From positions 1 through 42,204 of the forward strand of contig NZ_BOOB01000068.1 of NCBI RefSeq assembly GCF_016863015.1: a stretch of DNA of 42,204 nucleotides. The letters are read 5' to 3'. Below the pieces are notes generated by a model that had not been told where the DNA came from, searched no databases, and saw only the letters and a program-made list of their open reading frames with translations. The translations under genes and the position numbers were made by a program. The stretch comes from Microbispora amethystogenes. Its GTDB lineage: Bacteria > Actinomycetota > Actinomycetes > Streptosporangiales > Streptosporangiaceae. Within the stretch, counting starts at the first letter, position 1; each line of letters begins with the position of its first letter. Shown here piece by piece: positions 22,694 to 29,998 of the stretch.

Positions 22694-24412
22694 ATGGTGG
22701 CCCAAGGGATGACCCTGGCCGGGCGCTACCGGTTGGACGCCCGGCTCGGTGCCGGGGGCATGGGCGAAGTGTGGCGTGGTGAGGACACTGTCCTCGCGCG
22801 TACGGTCGCGGTCAAGGTGCTGCTCCCCGGCCGCCTCGACGACCCCGGGTTCGCCGTGCGCTTCCAGGGCGAGGCGCGGGCGATGGCGACCGTCAACCAC
22901 CCCGGCGTCGTCGACGTCTACGACTACGGCGTGACCGACGTTCCCGGCGACGGCTCCACGGCGTACCTCGTGATGCGGTTCGTGGACGGCGAGCCGCTCG
23001 ACCGCCTGCTGACCCGGATCGGCCGCATCGGTCCCGAGCCCGCAATGGAACTCATCGCGCAGGCCGCCTCCGCGCTGCAGGCCGTGCACGAGCGGGGGAT
23101 CGTGCACCGGGACATCAAGCCCGGCAACCTGCTCGTCCGCCCGGACGGCGCGCTGGTGCTCACCGACTTCGGCATCGCCCGCGCCGACTCGGGCAGCCGC
23201 CTCACCGACGCGGGCATGGTGCTCGGCACCGCGGCCTACTGCGCCCCCGAGCAGGCCGAGGGGGCTCCGGTCACGCCCGCCGTCGACATCTACGCCCTCG
23301 GCGTGGTGGCGTACGAGTGCCTGGCCGGGCAGCGCCCCTTCGACGGCGACTCGCCGGTGACGATCGCGCTCAAGCACATCCGCGAGGAGCCGCCGCCGCT
23401 GCCGCCGGACGTGCCGCCCGCGGTGCGGGCCGTCGTCGAGCGGGCCATGTCCAAGGATCCGGCGCTCCGCTGGCCGTCGGCCGCCACGATGAGCCAGGCG
23501 GCCCGGCAGGCGGTGCAGCCCGGTGCCGGAATACACGGTGCTGGAATACACGGTGCCGAGATACACGGCACCGGTGCTGTGATTCCCGGCGCCGGCATGA
23601 CCGGTGCGGTCTCCCGGGCGATGGCCGTCCCCAGTTCGCCGCCGATGGCCCAGACCGGCCCCTACCCGGGCGGGCCCGAGCCAGGCCCCTCCACCGGCCA
23701 CACCTACCGCGTCACCCGCGAGTCGTGGGACGACGCCCCGGCCGTGCCGCCGGCGACCGTCGCGACGCCGCAGCAGGGCACCCGGACGTCGCGGCGCGCG
23801 GCGGCGAGAGACGCCGCCCAGCGGTCCCGGAGGGGTCGTGGGCTGCCGCTCGCGGCCGGAGTGGCGGGAGTGGCCGTCGTCGGGGCTCTGGCCGTCGCGG
23901 GGATCAACATGGCCTCGGCCGGGTCCGGCGCGCCAGAACCCTCGAACACGGGGCCCCTCATCGTGGAGACCCCCACGCCCAGCCCGTCGCCGTCCCGCTC
24001 CCCCCGGCGTCCCCGCAGGACGCCCACGCCGGCGGTGTCCGTGCCGCAGGTGGTGCCCAGTTCGTCCAGGCCGACGCCGACCCCGACGCCCACTCCGTCG
24101 CCGAGCCCGTCCGCCTCTCCCACGCACTCTCCCTCGCCGAGCCCGTCCGAGGATCTCGTCGAGGTCCCGTCCGTCGTGAAGGTCACCGAGAGCGTCGCGC
24201 TGGCGCGGATCAACAAGATGGGCCTCAAGCCCGCCGGCACCACGACGGGTGAGGGCAAGTGCCGGGGTCTCGTCGTCAGCCAGAGCCCGGCCGCCGGGAC
24301 GAGGAAGCCCGAGGGCTCGGTGGTCAAGTTCGTCGTGGAGCTGAAGCCCTGTCCGTCCGCCTCGCCCAGCGCCACGCCGAGCGCGTCCCCGGCCCGTACA
24401 CCCGCCCCCTGA
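22694..24412 (+). CDS. Serine/threonine protein kinase with one PASTA domain
   Basis: A 572-residue transmembrane Hanks-type kinase. Kinase domain residues about 10-275: GAGGMGEVW loop at 19-27, Lys41, catalytic HRDIKPGN with Asp140, DFG at 158-160, and an APEQ. A disordered linker with three GAGIH-type pentapeptides follows, then a membrane segment near 383-405, a Pro/Ser/Thr-rich extracellular stalk, one PASTA domain near 488-553 and a second Pro/Ser tail. PASTA domains bind muropeptides in PknB-type kinases, so a wall-sensing role is plausible. ATG 22694 has GGGG 6 bases upstream. It ends at a hairpin terminator. Confidence 0.93.
   Translation: MVAQGMTLAGRYRLDARLGAGGMGEVWRGEDTVLARTVAVKVLLPGRLDDPGFAVRFQGEARAMATVNHPGVVDVYDYGVTDVPGDGSTAYLVMRFVDGEPLDRLLTRIGRIGPEPAMELIAQAASALQAVHERGIVHRDIKPGNLLVRPDGALVLTDFGIARADSGSRLTDAGMVLGTAAYCAPEQAEGAPVTPAVDIYALGVVAYECLAGQRPFDGDSPVTIALKHIREEPPPLPPDVPPAVRAVVERAMSKDPALRWPSAATMSQAARQAVQPGAGIHGAGIHGAEIHGTGAVIPGAGMTGAVSRAMAVPSSPPMAQTGPYPGGPEPGPSTGHTYRVTRESWDDAPAVPPATVATPQQGTRTSRRAAARDAAQRSRRGRGLPLAAGVAGVAVVGALAVAGINMASAGSGAPEPSNTGPLIVETPTPSPSPSRSPRRPRRTPTPAVSVPQVVPSSSRPTPTPTPTPSPSPSASPTHSPSPSPSEDLVEVPSVVKVTESVALARINKMGLKPAGTTTGEGKCRGLVVSQSPAAGTRKPEGSVVKFVVELKPCPSASPSATPSASPARTPAP
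23522..23581 (+). repeat. 15-bp in-frame repeats in the kinase linker
   Basis: Units GGTGCCGGAATACAC, GGTGCTGGAATACAC and GGTGCCGAGATACAC at 23522, 23537 and 23552, with a fourth decayed unit, encode GAGIH-GAGIH-GAEIH in the linker between kinase domain and membrane segment. The AT-rich codons ATA and ACA stand out in this genome. Length is probably variable between strains. Confidence 0.85.
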
Positions 24413-24420
24413 CGGTCACG

Positions 24421-24454
24421 CCCCGCCCGCCGTGTGGCGGGCGGGGTCTTTCGT
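24421..24454. terminator. Terminator between kinase and ThDP enzyme genes
   Basis: CCCCGCCCGCC-GTGT-GGCGGGCGGGG, a perfect 11-bp stem, followed by TCTTTCGT. It serves the kinase gene and may also stop the convergent ThDP enzyme gene. Confidence 0.75.
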
Positions 24455-24485
24455 GCCCGTCAGAGCGCCCCGCCGGACGCCCTCG

Positions 24486-26132
24486 TCAGACGCCGGAGGT
24501 GGTGCGCGGGTAGGCGACGGCCGGGTCGGTCGCGATGTTCACCATGTACGGCACGCCCGAGTCGAAGGCGCGGCGCAGCGCCGGGCCGATCTCGTCCGGC
24601 GACGTGACCAGTTCCCCGCCGCCGCCGAGCGCGGTGACGACCTGGTCGTAGCGGCACTGCGGCTGGAGCTCGGCCGCCACGTCGTAGCCGTACAGCATCT
24701 GCATGGGGTGCTTCTCCAGCCCCCACATGCCGTTGTTGCCGCAGATCATGACGACCGGCAGCCGGTGCCTGACCAGCGTGTCGACGTCCATCAGCGAGAA
24801 GCCCGCGGCGCCGTCGCCGAGCAGCAGCACGACCTGTGACGACGGCCGGGCCAGCCGGGCCGCGATGGAGTAGCCGAGCCCGGTGCCGAGGCAGCCGTAC
24901 GGCCCGGGGTCGAGCCAGCTGCCCGGGCGGCGCGGCTCGACGTACTTGCCGGCGTAGGAGACGAAGTCGCCGCCGTCGCCGATCACCACCGCGTCGTCGG
25001 CGAGCACCTTGTTCAGCTCGCCGTAGATGCGCATGGGGTGGATCGGGTCGGCGTCCGACTCCAGCAGCGGCGTGTCGTCGGCGATCGCCGCCGCCGCCGT
25101 CTCGCCCAGCCGGGTCACCCAGGGCGCGTACGCCTTGGGGTTCACCCCGGCGGTGCCGCACGCGGCGCCGAGACCCCAGAAGAGGAGGGACAGGTCGCCC
25201 GACGCCGAGCCAGACAGGCCGGTGTGGGTCGCGAGCTGGGAGGGCGCGTCGACGATGTGCACGACCCGGGCCAGCGGCGCGCCCTCCTTGCCGCCGAACC
25301 AGCCGTACGCGAGGCGGAAGTCGAGCGGGGTGCCGACGACGATGACCAGGTCGGCCTGGCTGAACGCGAGGCCGCGGGCACGGGTGACGAGCAGCTCGTG
25401 CCCGGCGGGCAGGATGCCCCGCCCCTGGCCGTTGGGCACGACCGGCAGCCGCCACTCCTCGGCGAAGTCCCGCGCCGCCTCCTCCGCGCGGTCCATCCAC
25501 ACGTCCGAGCCCAGCACGAGCAGCGGACGCTCGGCCTCGGCGATCAGCCGGGCGATGCCGGCGAGCGCCTCGGGGTCGGGCTCCAGCGGCGACGGGGTCA
25601 GCGTCTCCGAGTCGTACTCGGCCGACGGAGCGAACAGGTCGTCCATGTGGACGTCCAGGAACACCGGGCCGCGGTGCGGGGCGAGCGCGGTCCGGAAGGC
25701 CATCTCCACGTCCTGCCCGATGGAGTCCGCGCCCGAGCCGGTGAAGGCGAGCTTGGTGACGGTCTCGAACAGCGGGGGATGGTCCATCTCCTGCAGCGCC
25801 CCGGAGCCCCAGCGCGAGCGCGGGGCGCGCCCGCCGAGGACGACGACCGGGGAGCCGTTGAAGTGGGCGGTCGCCACCCCCGAGACGCCGTTGGTGACGC
25901 CGGGGCCCGCGGTGAGCACCGCGAGGCCGGGCTTCCGGGTCAGCCGGGCCGTCGCCTCGGCCGCGAACACCGCGCTCTGCTCGTGGCGCACGTCGAGGAT
26001 GCGCATGTTCTGATGGACGGCCCCGTCGTACAGGGGGAAGACGTGCCCGCCGGAGAGCGTGAACATCGTGTCCACGCCGTAGGCCTGGGAGACGGCGACG
26101 GCGATGTCGCCTGCGTGTTTGGGGGACTCCAT
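24486..26132 (-). CDS. Thiamine-diphosphate enzyme, acetolactate-synthase-like
   Basis: A 548-residue member of the ThDP-dependent decarboxylase/synthase family. N-terminal domain with the catalytic Glu in DVRHEQSAVFAAEA, a central domain, and the C-terminal ThDP-Mg motif LLGDGAAGFSLMDVDT continuing to GNNGMWG. It resembles unassigned actinobacterial proteins annotated as acetolactate synthase; no regulatory (ilvH) subunit is nearby, so branched-chain amino-acid synthesis is doubtful, and 2-hydroxyacyl-CoA lyase or another carboligase role is equally possible. ATG 26132 begins the domain; a TAGGTT minus-10 lies 7 bases upstream. It lies 117 bp after bioB with its own promoter. Confidence 0.85.
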   Translation of the reverse strand: MESPKHAGDIAVAVSQAYGVDTMFTLSGGHVFPLYDGAVHQNMRILDVRHEQSAVFAAEATARLTRKPGLAVLTAGPGVTNGVSGVATAHFNGSPVVVLGGRAPRSRWGSGALQEMDHPPLFETVTKLAFTGSGADSIGQDVEMAFRTALAPHRGPVFLDVHMDDLFAPSAEYDSETLTPSPLEPDPEALAGIARLIAEAERPLLVLGSDVWMDRAEEAARDFAEEWRLPVVPNGQGRGILPAGHELLVTRARGLAFSQADLVIVVGTPLDFRLAYGWFGGKEGAPLARVVHIVDAPSQLATHTGLSGSASGDLSLLFWGLGAACGTAGVNPKAYAPWVTRLGETAAAAIADDTPLLESDADPIHPMRIYGELNKVLADDAVVIGDGGDFVSYAGKYVEPRRPGSWLDPGPYGCLGTGLGYSIAARLARPSSQVVLLLGDGAAGFSLMDVDTLVRHRLPVVMICGNNGMWGLEKHPMQMLYGYDVAAELQPQCRYDQVVTALGGGGELVTSPDEIGPALRRAFDSGVPYMVNIATDPAVAYPRTTSGV

Positions 26133-26139
26133 AGAGTGA

Positions 26140-26154
26140 AACCTACCAGTCGGT
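26140..26154 (-). promoter_or_regulatory. Minus-10 and TetR-type operator of the ThDP enzyme gene
   Basis: On the minus strand ACCGACTGGTAGGT is an imperfect palindrome of the ACCnACnnGTnGGT form that many TetR-family repressors use. It overlaps the minus-10 TAGGTT (26140-26145), which ends 7 bases before the ATG. Expression is thus probably repressed by a TetR protein encoded elsewhere, on a leaderless message. Confidence 0.5.
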
Positions 26155-26249
26155 CTCTTTTGCGAACAGAAGGACGGCCAATGCCCTCCAGCCACGGGAG
26201 AACGTCGGTCACCTCCGCTGATGCCCGTTGCGGCCCGGGATAAGCCCGA

Positions 26250-27248
26250 TCAGAGCGTCTGGGAGAGCGCCTTGATGGGCATCTTGAGATCGGCGAGCAG
26301 CTCCAGGTCACGTTCGGGCGCCCGGCCCAGGGTGGTGAGGTAGTTGCCGACGATGACGGCGTTGATTCCGCCCAGCATGCCCTCCCTCGTGCCGAGGTCG
26401 CCGAGGGTCAGCTCACGGCCTCCGGCGTACCGCAGGATGGTGCGCGGCAGGGCGAGGCGGAACGTGGCGATCGTCTTCAGCGCCTCGGCGCCGTCGACCA
26501 GCGGGTGATCGGCGAACGGCGTGCCCGGCCGGGGGTTGAGGAAGTTGAGCGGCACCTCGTCCGGCGCGAGCTCACCGAGCTGGGCGGCGAACTCGGCCCG
26601 CTGCTCCGGCGTCTCTCCCATGCCGACGATGCCGCCGCAGCACAGCTCCATGCCCGCCTCCCGGACCATGAGGCAGGTCTCCCAGCGCTCCTCCCAGGTG
26701 TGGGTGGTGACGACGCGGGGGAAGTGCGACCGGGCGGTCTCCAGGTTGTGGTTGTAGCGGTGCACCCCCATCTCGGCCAGCTCGTCCACCTGCGCCTGGG
26801 TGAGCATGCCGAGCGAGCAGGCGACGTTGATCTCGACCGCCTCACGGATCGCCCGGACGCCCTCGCGGACCTGGTCCATCAGCCGCCGGTCCGGGCCGCG
26901 TACGGCGGCCACGATGCAGAACTCGGTCGCCCCGGTCGCCGCCGTCTCGACGGCCGCCTTGACGAGGGAGGGGATGTCGAGCCAGGCCGCGCGGACCGGA
27001 GAGGAGAACTGCCCGGACTGCGAGCAGAAGTGGCAGTCCTCCGGGCATCCTCCGGTCTTGAGCGAGACGATCCCCTCCACCTCGACCTCGGGGCCGCACC
27101 ACTTCATCCGCACCTCGTGCGCCAGGGCGAGCAGGTCCGGCAGGCGGTCGTCGGGGAGCGTCAGGCACTCCAGCGCCTGCGCCGCGTCGAGCCCGCGGCC
27201 CTCGTCGAGAACCTGGACGCGGGCGATCTCCAGGATGTCGGTCTTCAC
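26250..27248 (-). CDS. bioB: Biotin synthase BioB
   Basis: The radical-SAM enzyme that inserts sulfur into dethiobiotin, 332 residues. The SAM-cluster cysteines are in CPEDCHFC (Cys68, Cys72, Cys75), and the second-cluster region is marked by ATEFCIVAA, HRYNHNLETA and a later GGIVGMGET. GTG 27248 has GGGAG 6 bases upstream. Last gene of bioF / GntR / bioD / bioB, 34 bp after bioD. Actinobacterial BioB enzymes need the BsaP helper; a candidate is at 22369. Confidence 0.96.
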   Translation of the reverse strand: MKTDILEIARVQVLDEGRGLDAAQALECLTLPDDRLPDLLALAHEVRMKWCGPEVEVEGIVSLKTGGCPEDCHFCSQSGQFSSPVRAAWLDIPSLVKAAVETAATGATEFCIVAAVRGPDRRLMDQVREGVRAIREAVEINVACSLGMLTQAQVDELAEMGVHRYNHNLETARSHFPRVVTTHTWEERWETCLMVREAGMELCCGGIVGMGETPEQRAEFAAQLGELAPDEVPLNFLNPRPGTPFADHPLVDGAEALKTIATFRLALPRTILRYAGGRELTLGDLGTREGMLGGINAVIVGNYLTTLGRAPERDLELLADLKMPIKALSQTL

Positions 27249-27282
27249 GCGGCACTCCCGTCGGTCAGGTGGGGCACTGCTG

Positions 27283-28005
27283 TCACAGGGGCAGCATAAA
27301 GGTCGAGCGGAACGCGGCCGGGTCGAACATGCCGCCGAACGCGGGAGCCAGGCACGCCCGCGCCACACGGGCGAACGCCTCAGGGCCGAGCGACCCCGCG
27401 CCCTCGGGCAACGCGCCCGACAACGGGCGGGCGGCGAGCATCTCCAGATCGGCGACGTTCGAGCGGTCCGCCAGGCCCGGGGCGGCGGGCCAGGAGCCGA
27501 TCACCACACCCGCGAGGTCGAGCCCCCGGCCCGCCATCGCCTCGAGCGTCAGCGCCGTGTGGTTGAGGGTGCCCAGCCCGGCGCGGGCCACCACGAGCAC
27601 CGAGGCGTGCAGGCGCCGGGCGAGGTCCGCGAGCGTGCCGCCCTCCTCGTCGTACCGGACGAGCAGCCCCCCGGCGCCCTCGACGAGCACCAGCCGGTGC
27701 GACTCGGCCAGCTCCCCGATCCGGGCCGCGGCGGCCGCGAGCGACAGCGGCGGCAGGCCGGAGACGCGGGCCGCCGCCGCGGGGGAGAGGGGATCGGGAT
27801 AGCGCGCCATCTCGAAGGTCGAGGTCACCCCCGACAGGCGGATCACCTCGTCGAGGTCCCCGGCCTCCCCGGCCGCGACCCCCGTCTGCGCCGGCTTCAC
27901 GACGGCGGCCGTCGCGCCCCGCGCCACCGCCAGCGCCGCGAGCGCGGCCGTCACCACCGTCTTCCCCACCCCGGTGTCCGTCCCGGTCACCACCAGAACA
28001 CTCAT
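27283..28005 (-). CDS. bioD: Dethiobiotin synthetase BioD
   Basis: A 240-residue P-loop enzyme that closes the ureido ring of dethiobiotin from 7,8-diaminopelargonate, CO2 and ATP. The P-loop GTDTGVGKT is at residues 8-16, followed by the substrate lysine segment VKPAQTG and the VEGAGGLLV loop. The ATG is 2 bp after the stop of the GntR gene with no clear ribosome site, so translation is probably coupled. Confidence 0.95.
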   Translation of the reverse strand: MSVLVVTGTDTGVGKTVVTAALAALAVARGATAAVVKPAQTGVAAGEAGDLDEVIRLSGVTSTFEMARYPDPLSPAAAARVSGLPPLSLAAAAARIGELAESHRLVLVEGAGGLLVRYDEEGGTLADLARRLHASVLVVARAGLGTLNHTALTLEAMAGRGLDLAGVVIGSWPAAPGLADRSNVADLEMLAARPLSGALPEGAGSLGPEAFARVARACLAPAFGGMFDPAAFRSTFMLPL

Positions 28006-28007
28006 AA

Positions 28008-28736
28008 TCAGGGCCGGCGGAGGCGGGTGACGAACTTGTAGCGGTCGCCGCGGTAGAGCGACTGGGCGTACTCGACCGGGTTGCCGTCGGCGTCGAAGGC
28101 GTGCCGGGTCAGCAGCAGCATCGGCAGGCCGACGTCCACTCCGAGCACCTGCGCGTCGTACGGCGTGGCGAGCACGGTCTCTATGACCTCCTCCGCGTCG
28201 GTCAGCCGCACGTTGTAGGCGTTGTGCAGCGTCTCGTACAGCGAGGAGTGCACCTCCAGCTCCCGCCGCAGCCGGGGGAAGCGGCGGGCGGACAGGTGCG
28301 TGGTGTCGATCGACATCGGCTCGCCGTTGGCCAGGCGGAGACGGTGGATGCGCAGCACCCGGCTGCCGGGATTGACGGCCAGCCGCCGGCCGAGCGTCTC
28401 GTCGGCCGTGACGTAGCTGATATCGAGGATCTTGGTGTCCGGCTCCAGCCCGACCGTGCGCAGGTCGCCCGTATAAGAGGTGAGCTGGAGCACCTGCGCG
28501 ACCTTGGGCTGCGCGACGAACGTGCCCTTGCCCTGGATGCGCAGCAGCCTGCCCTCGACCACCAGCTCCGACAGCGCCTGCCGGACCGTCGTCCGCGAGG
28601 TCTCGAAGCGTACGGCCAGGGCGCGCTCGGGCGGGAGCGCGCTGCCCGCGGGCAGGCTCTTGGTGAGTTCCAGGAGACTCCGCTTCACGTCGTAGTACTT
28701 AGGCACGCGAGGAGAGTCCTCGCTGCGCTCCGTCAC
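28008..28736 (-). CDS. GntR/HutC-family regulator, DasR-like
   Basis: A 242-residue GntR protein: winged helix about residues 8-78 and a UTRA effector domain 95-240. It is very close in sequence to Streptomyces DasR, the global regulator of N-acetylglucosamine use and antibiotic production: VPKYY start, LPPERALA, TSRTTVRQAL-ELVVEGRL, RIQGKGTFVA, LQLTSYT, ANGEPMSI and YRGDRYKFV. No das or nag genes are near and I found no dre site by eye. GTG 28736 overlaps the bioF stop (GTGA) with GAGGG 8 bases upstream; GTG 28745 is also possible. Its place inside the biotin operon is odd. Confidence 0.88.
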   Translation of the reverse strand: MTERSEDSPRVPKYYDVKRSLLELTKSLPAGSALPPERALAVRFETSRTTVRQALSELVVEGRLLRIQGKGTFVAQPKVAQVLQLTSYTGDLRTVGLEPDTKILDISYVTADETLGRRLAVNPGSRVLRIHRLRLANGEPMSIDTTHLSARRFPRLRRELEVHSSLYETLHNAYNVRLTDAEEVIETVLATPYDAQVLGVDVGLPMLLLTRHAFDADGNPVEYAQSLYRGDRYKFVTRLRRP

Positions 28737-29902
28737 CTGTCCCACCCTCGACTCGGCCCTTTCGTCAACTCGGCCACAGCGGTGAGCGCACCCCGGACCA
28801 CCACGAGATCATCGGACCGCAGATCGGCACGTGCGGTCAACCGCAGACACGCGCGGCCCTGGGGCACCGACGGTGGGCGGAAGCATCCCACGCGCACCCC
28901 GTGATCCGCACACAGTGCCGCCGCCGCGAGCGCGAGCCGGGGCGGGCCGAGCACCACCGGCACCACGGCGGCGGCGGGGTCGGCCGTCTCCAGGCCGAGC
29001 CCGCGGGCCAGCGCGGCCAGCTCGCGTGCCCTCTCGCGGGCGCGGGCGGGCAGGCCGGGAGACGCCTCCAGCAGGTCGAGGGCGGCCAGGGCGGCCCCCG
29101 CGCACCCGGGGGCGAGGCCGGTGTCGAAGATGAACGACCGGCCCGTGTCGACGAGCGTGCCGATCACCTCGGGGGCGCCCAGGACCGCGCCCCCCTGCGA
29201 GCCCAGCGACTTCGACAACGTGACGGTCCGCACGACGTCCGGCCGGCCGGCCAGCCCGGCCGCGTGCGCCGCGCCCCTGCCGTGGTCGCCGACGACGCCG
29301 AGCGCGTGGGCCTCGTCCACCACGAGCAGCGCGCCGTGCCGTACGGCGGCCTCGTGCAGGGCGCGCAGCGGCGCGACGTCTCCGTCGACGGAGAACACGG
29401 CGTCGGTGACGACGAGGGCGTGCTCCTCGTGCCGTTCGGCCAGGACCTTGGCCACCGCCTCGGTGTCCCCGTGCGGCGTGACCACGACCCGCGACCGCGA
29501 CAGCCGGCAGGCGTCCACGATCGAGGCGTGGTTGCCGGCGTCGGAGACGATCAAGCCGTCACGGCCGAGGGCGGCGACGGCGGCGAGGTTGGCGAGGTAT
29601 CCCGACGAGAACACCAGGGCGCCGGACGCTCCCGCGAAGGCGGCGAGCCGGTCCTCCAGCTCCGCGTGCAGCCGGGTCGACCCGGTCACCAGGCGCGACC
29701 CGGTGGAGCCCGCCCCCCATTCGCGGGTGGCGCGGACGGCCGCCTCGACGATCCGCTCGTCCCGCGAGAGGCCGAGGTAGTCGTTGGAGGCGAGGTCGAG
29801 CAGCCCGTCGTGGTCGGGCGTGCGCGGGCGCAGGTCCCGCCGCAGGCCCGCCTCCTCCCGCCGCGCCGCCGCCGCGCGCAGCCTGTCCATCGGCCCTGTC
29901 AT
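28733..29902 (-). CDS. bioF: 8-amino-7-oxononanoate synthase BioF
   Basis: A 389-residue PLP enzyme that condenses pimeloyl thioester with alanine, the first ring-forming step of biotin synthesis. Seen: ASNDYLGLS, GSTGSRLVTGS, SDAGNHASIVD, VVDEAHALGVVG, and the PLP lysine in VTLSKSLGSQGG. First gene of the leftward biotin operon; the next step (bioA) is not in the window. The ATG lies in the last of three 14-bp repeats, each containing its own ATG, which create two mini-ORFs upstream. Later ATG 29890 (MDRLRAA) is an alternative start. Confidence 0.94.
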   Translation of the reverse strand: MTGPMDRLRAAAARREEAGLRRDLRPRTPDHDGLLDLASNDYLGLSRDERIVEAAVRATREWGAGSTGSRLVTGSTRLHAELEDRLAAFAGASGALVFSSGYLANLAAVAALGRDGLIVSDAGNHASIVDACRLSRSRVVVTPHGDTEAVAKVLAERHEEHALVVTDAVFSVDGDVAPLRALHEAAVRHGALLVVDEAHALGVVGDHGRGAAHAAGLAGRPDVVRTVTLSKSLGSQGGAVLGAPEVIGTLVDTGRSFIFDTGLAPGCAGAALAALDLLEASPGLPARARERARELAALARGLGLETADPAAAVVPVVLGPPRLALAAAALCADHGVRVGCFRPPSVPQGRACLRLTARADLRSDDLVVVRGALTAVAELTKGPSRGWDR

Positions 29903-29932
29903 ATCGGCCCCGTCATATCCGCCCTGTCATGA
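29891..29932 (-). repeat. Triplicated 14-bp start module of bioF
   Basis: Three tandem units, read on the minus strand, share ATGAC(A/G)GGGC(G/C)G-AT. Their ATGs are at 29930, 29916 and 29902 (bioF). The first two open five-codon frames (MTGRI and MTGPI) whose TGA overlaps the next ATG as ATGA, and each unit supplies a GGGG or GGG-CGG about 5 bases before the next ATG. A further in-frame ATG at 29939 could lengthen the first. Confidence 0.8.
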
Positions 29933-29998
29933 GGTGCATCCTGCCAGGTGACGAAGGTCGATTCGCTTTCGGCCCGGCAGGCGGCGCATCATGCACAC

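Noticed and set aside
28008..29998. DasR (dre) site near the biotin operon
   Set aside because: I looked by eye for an AGACC/GGTCT-type palindrome around bioF and in the operon and saw none; a matrix search is needed for certainty.
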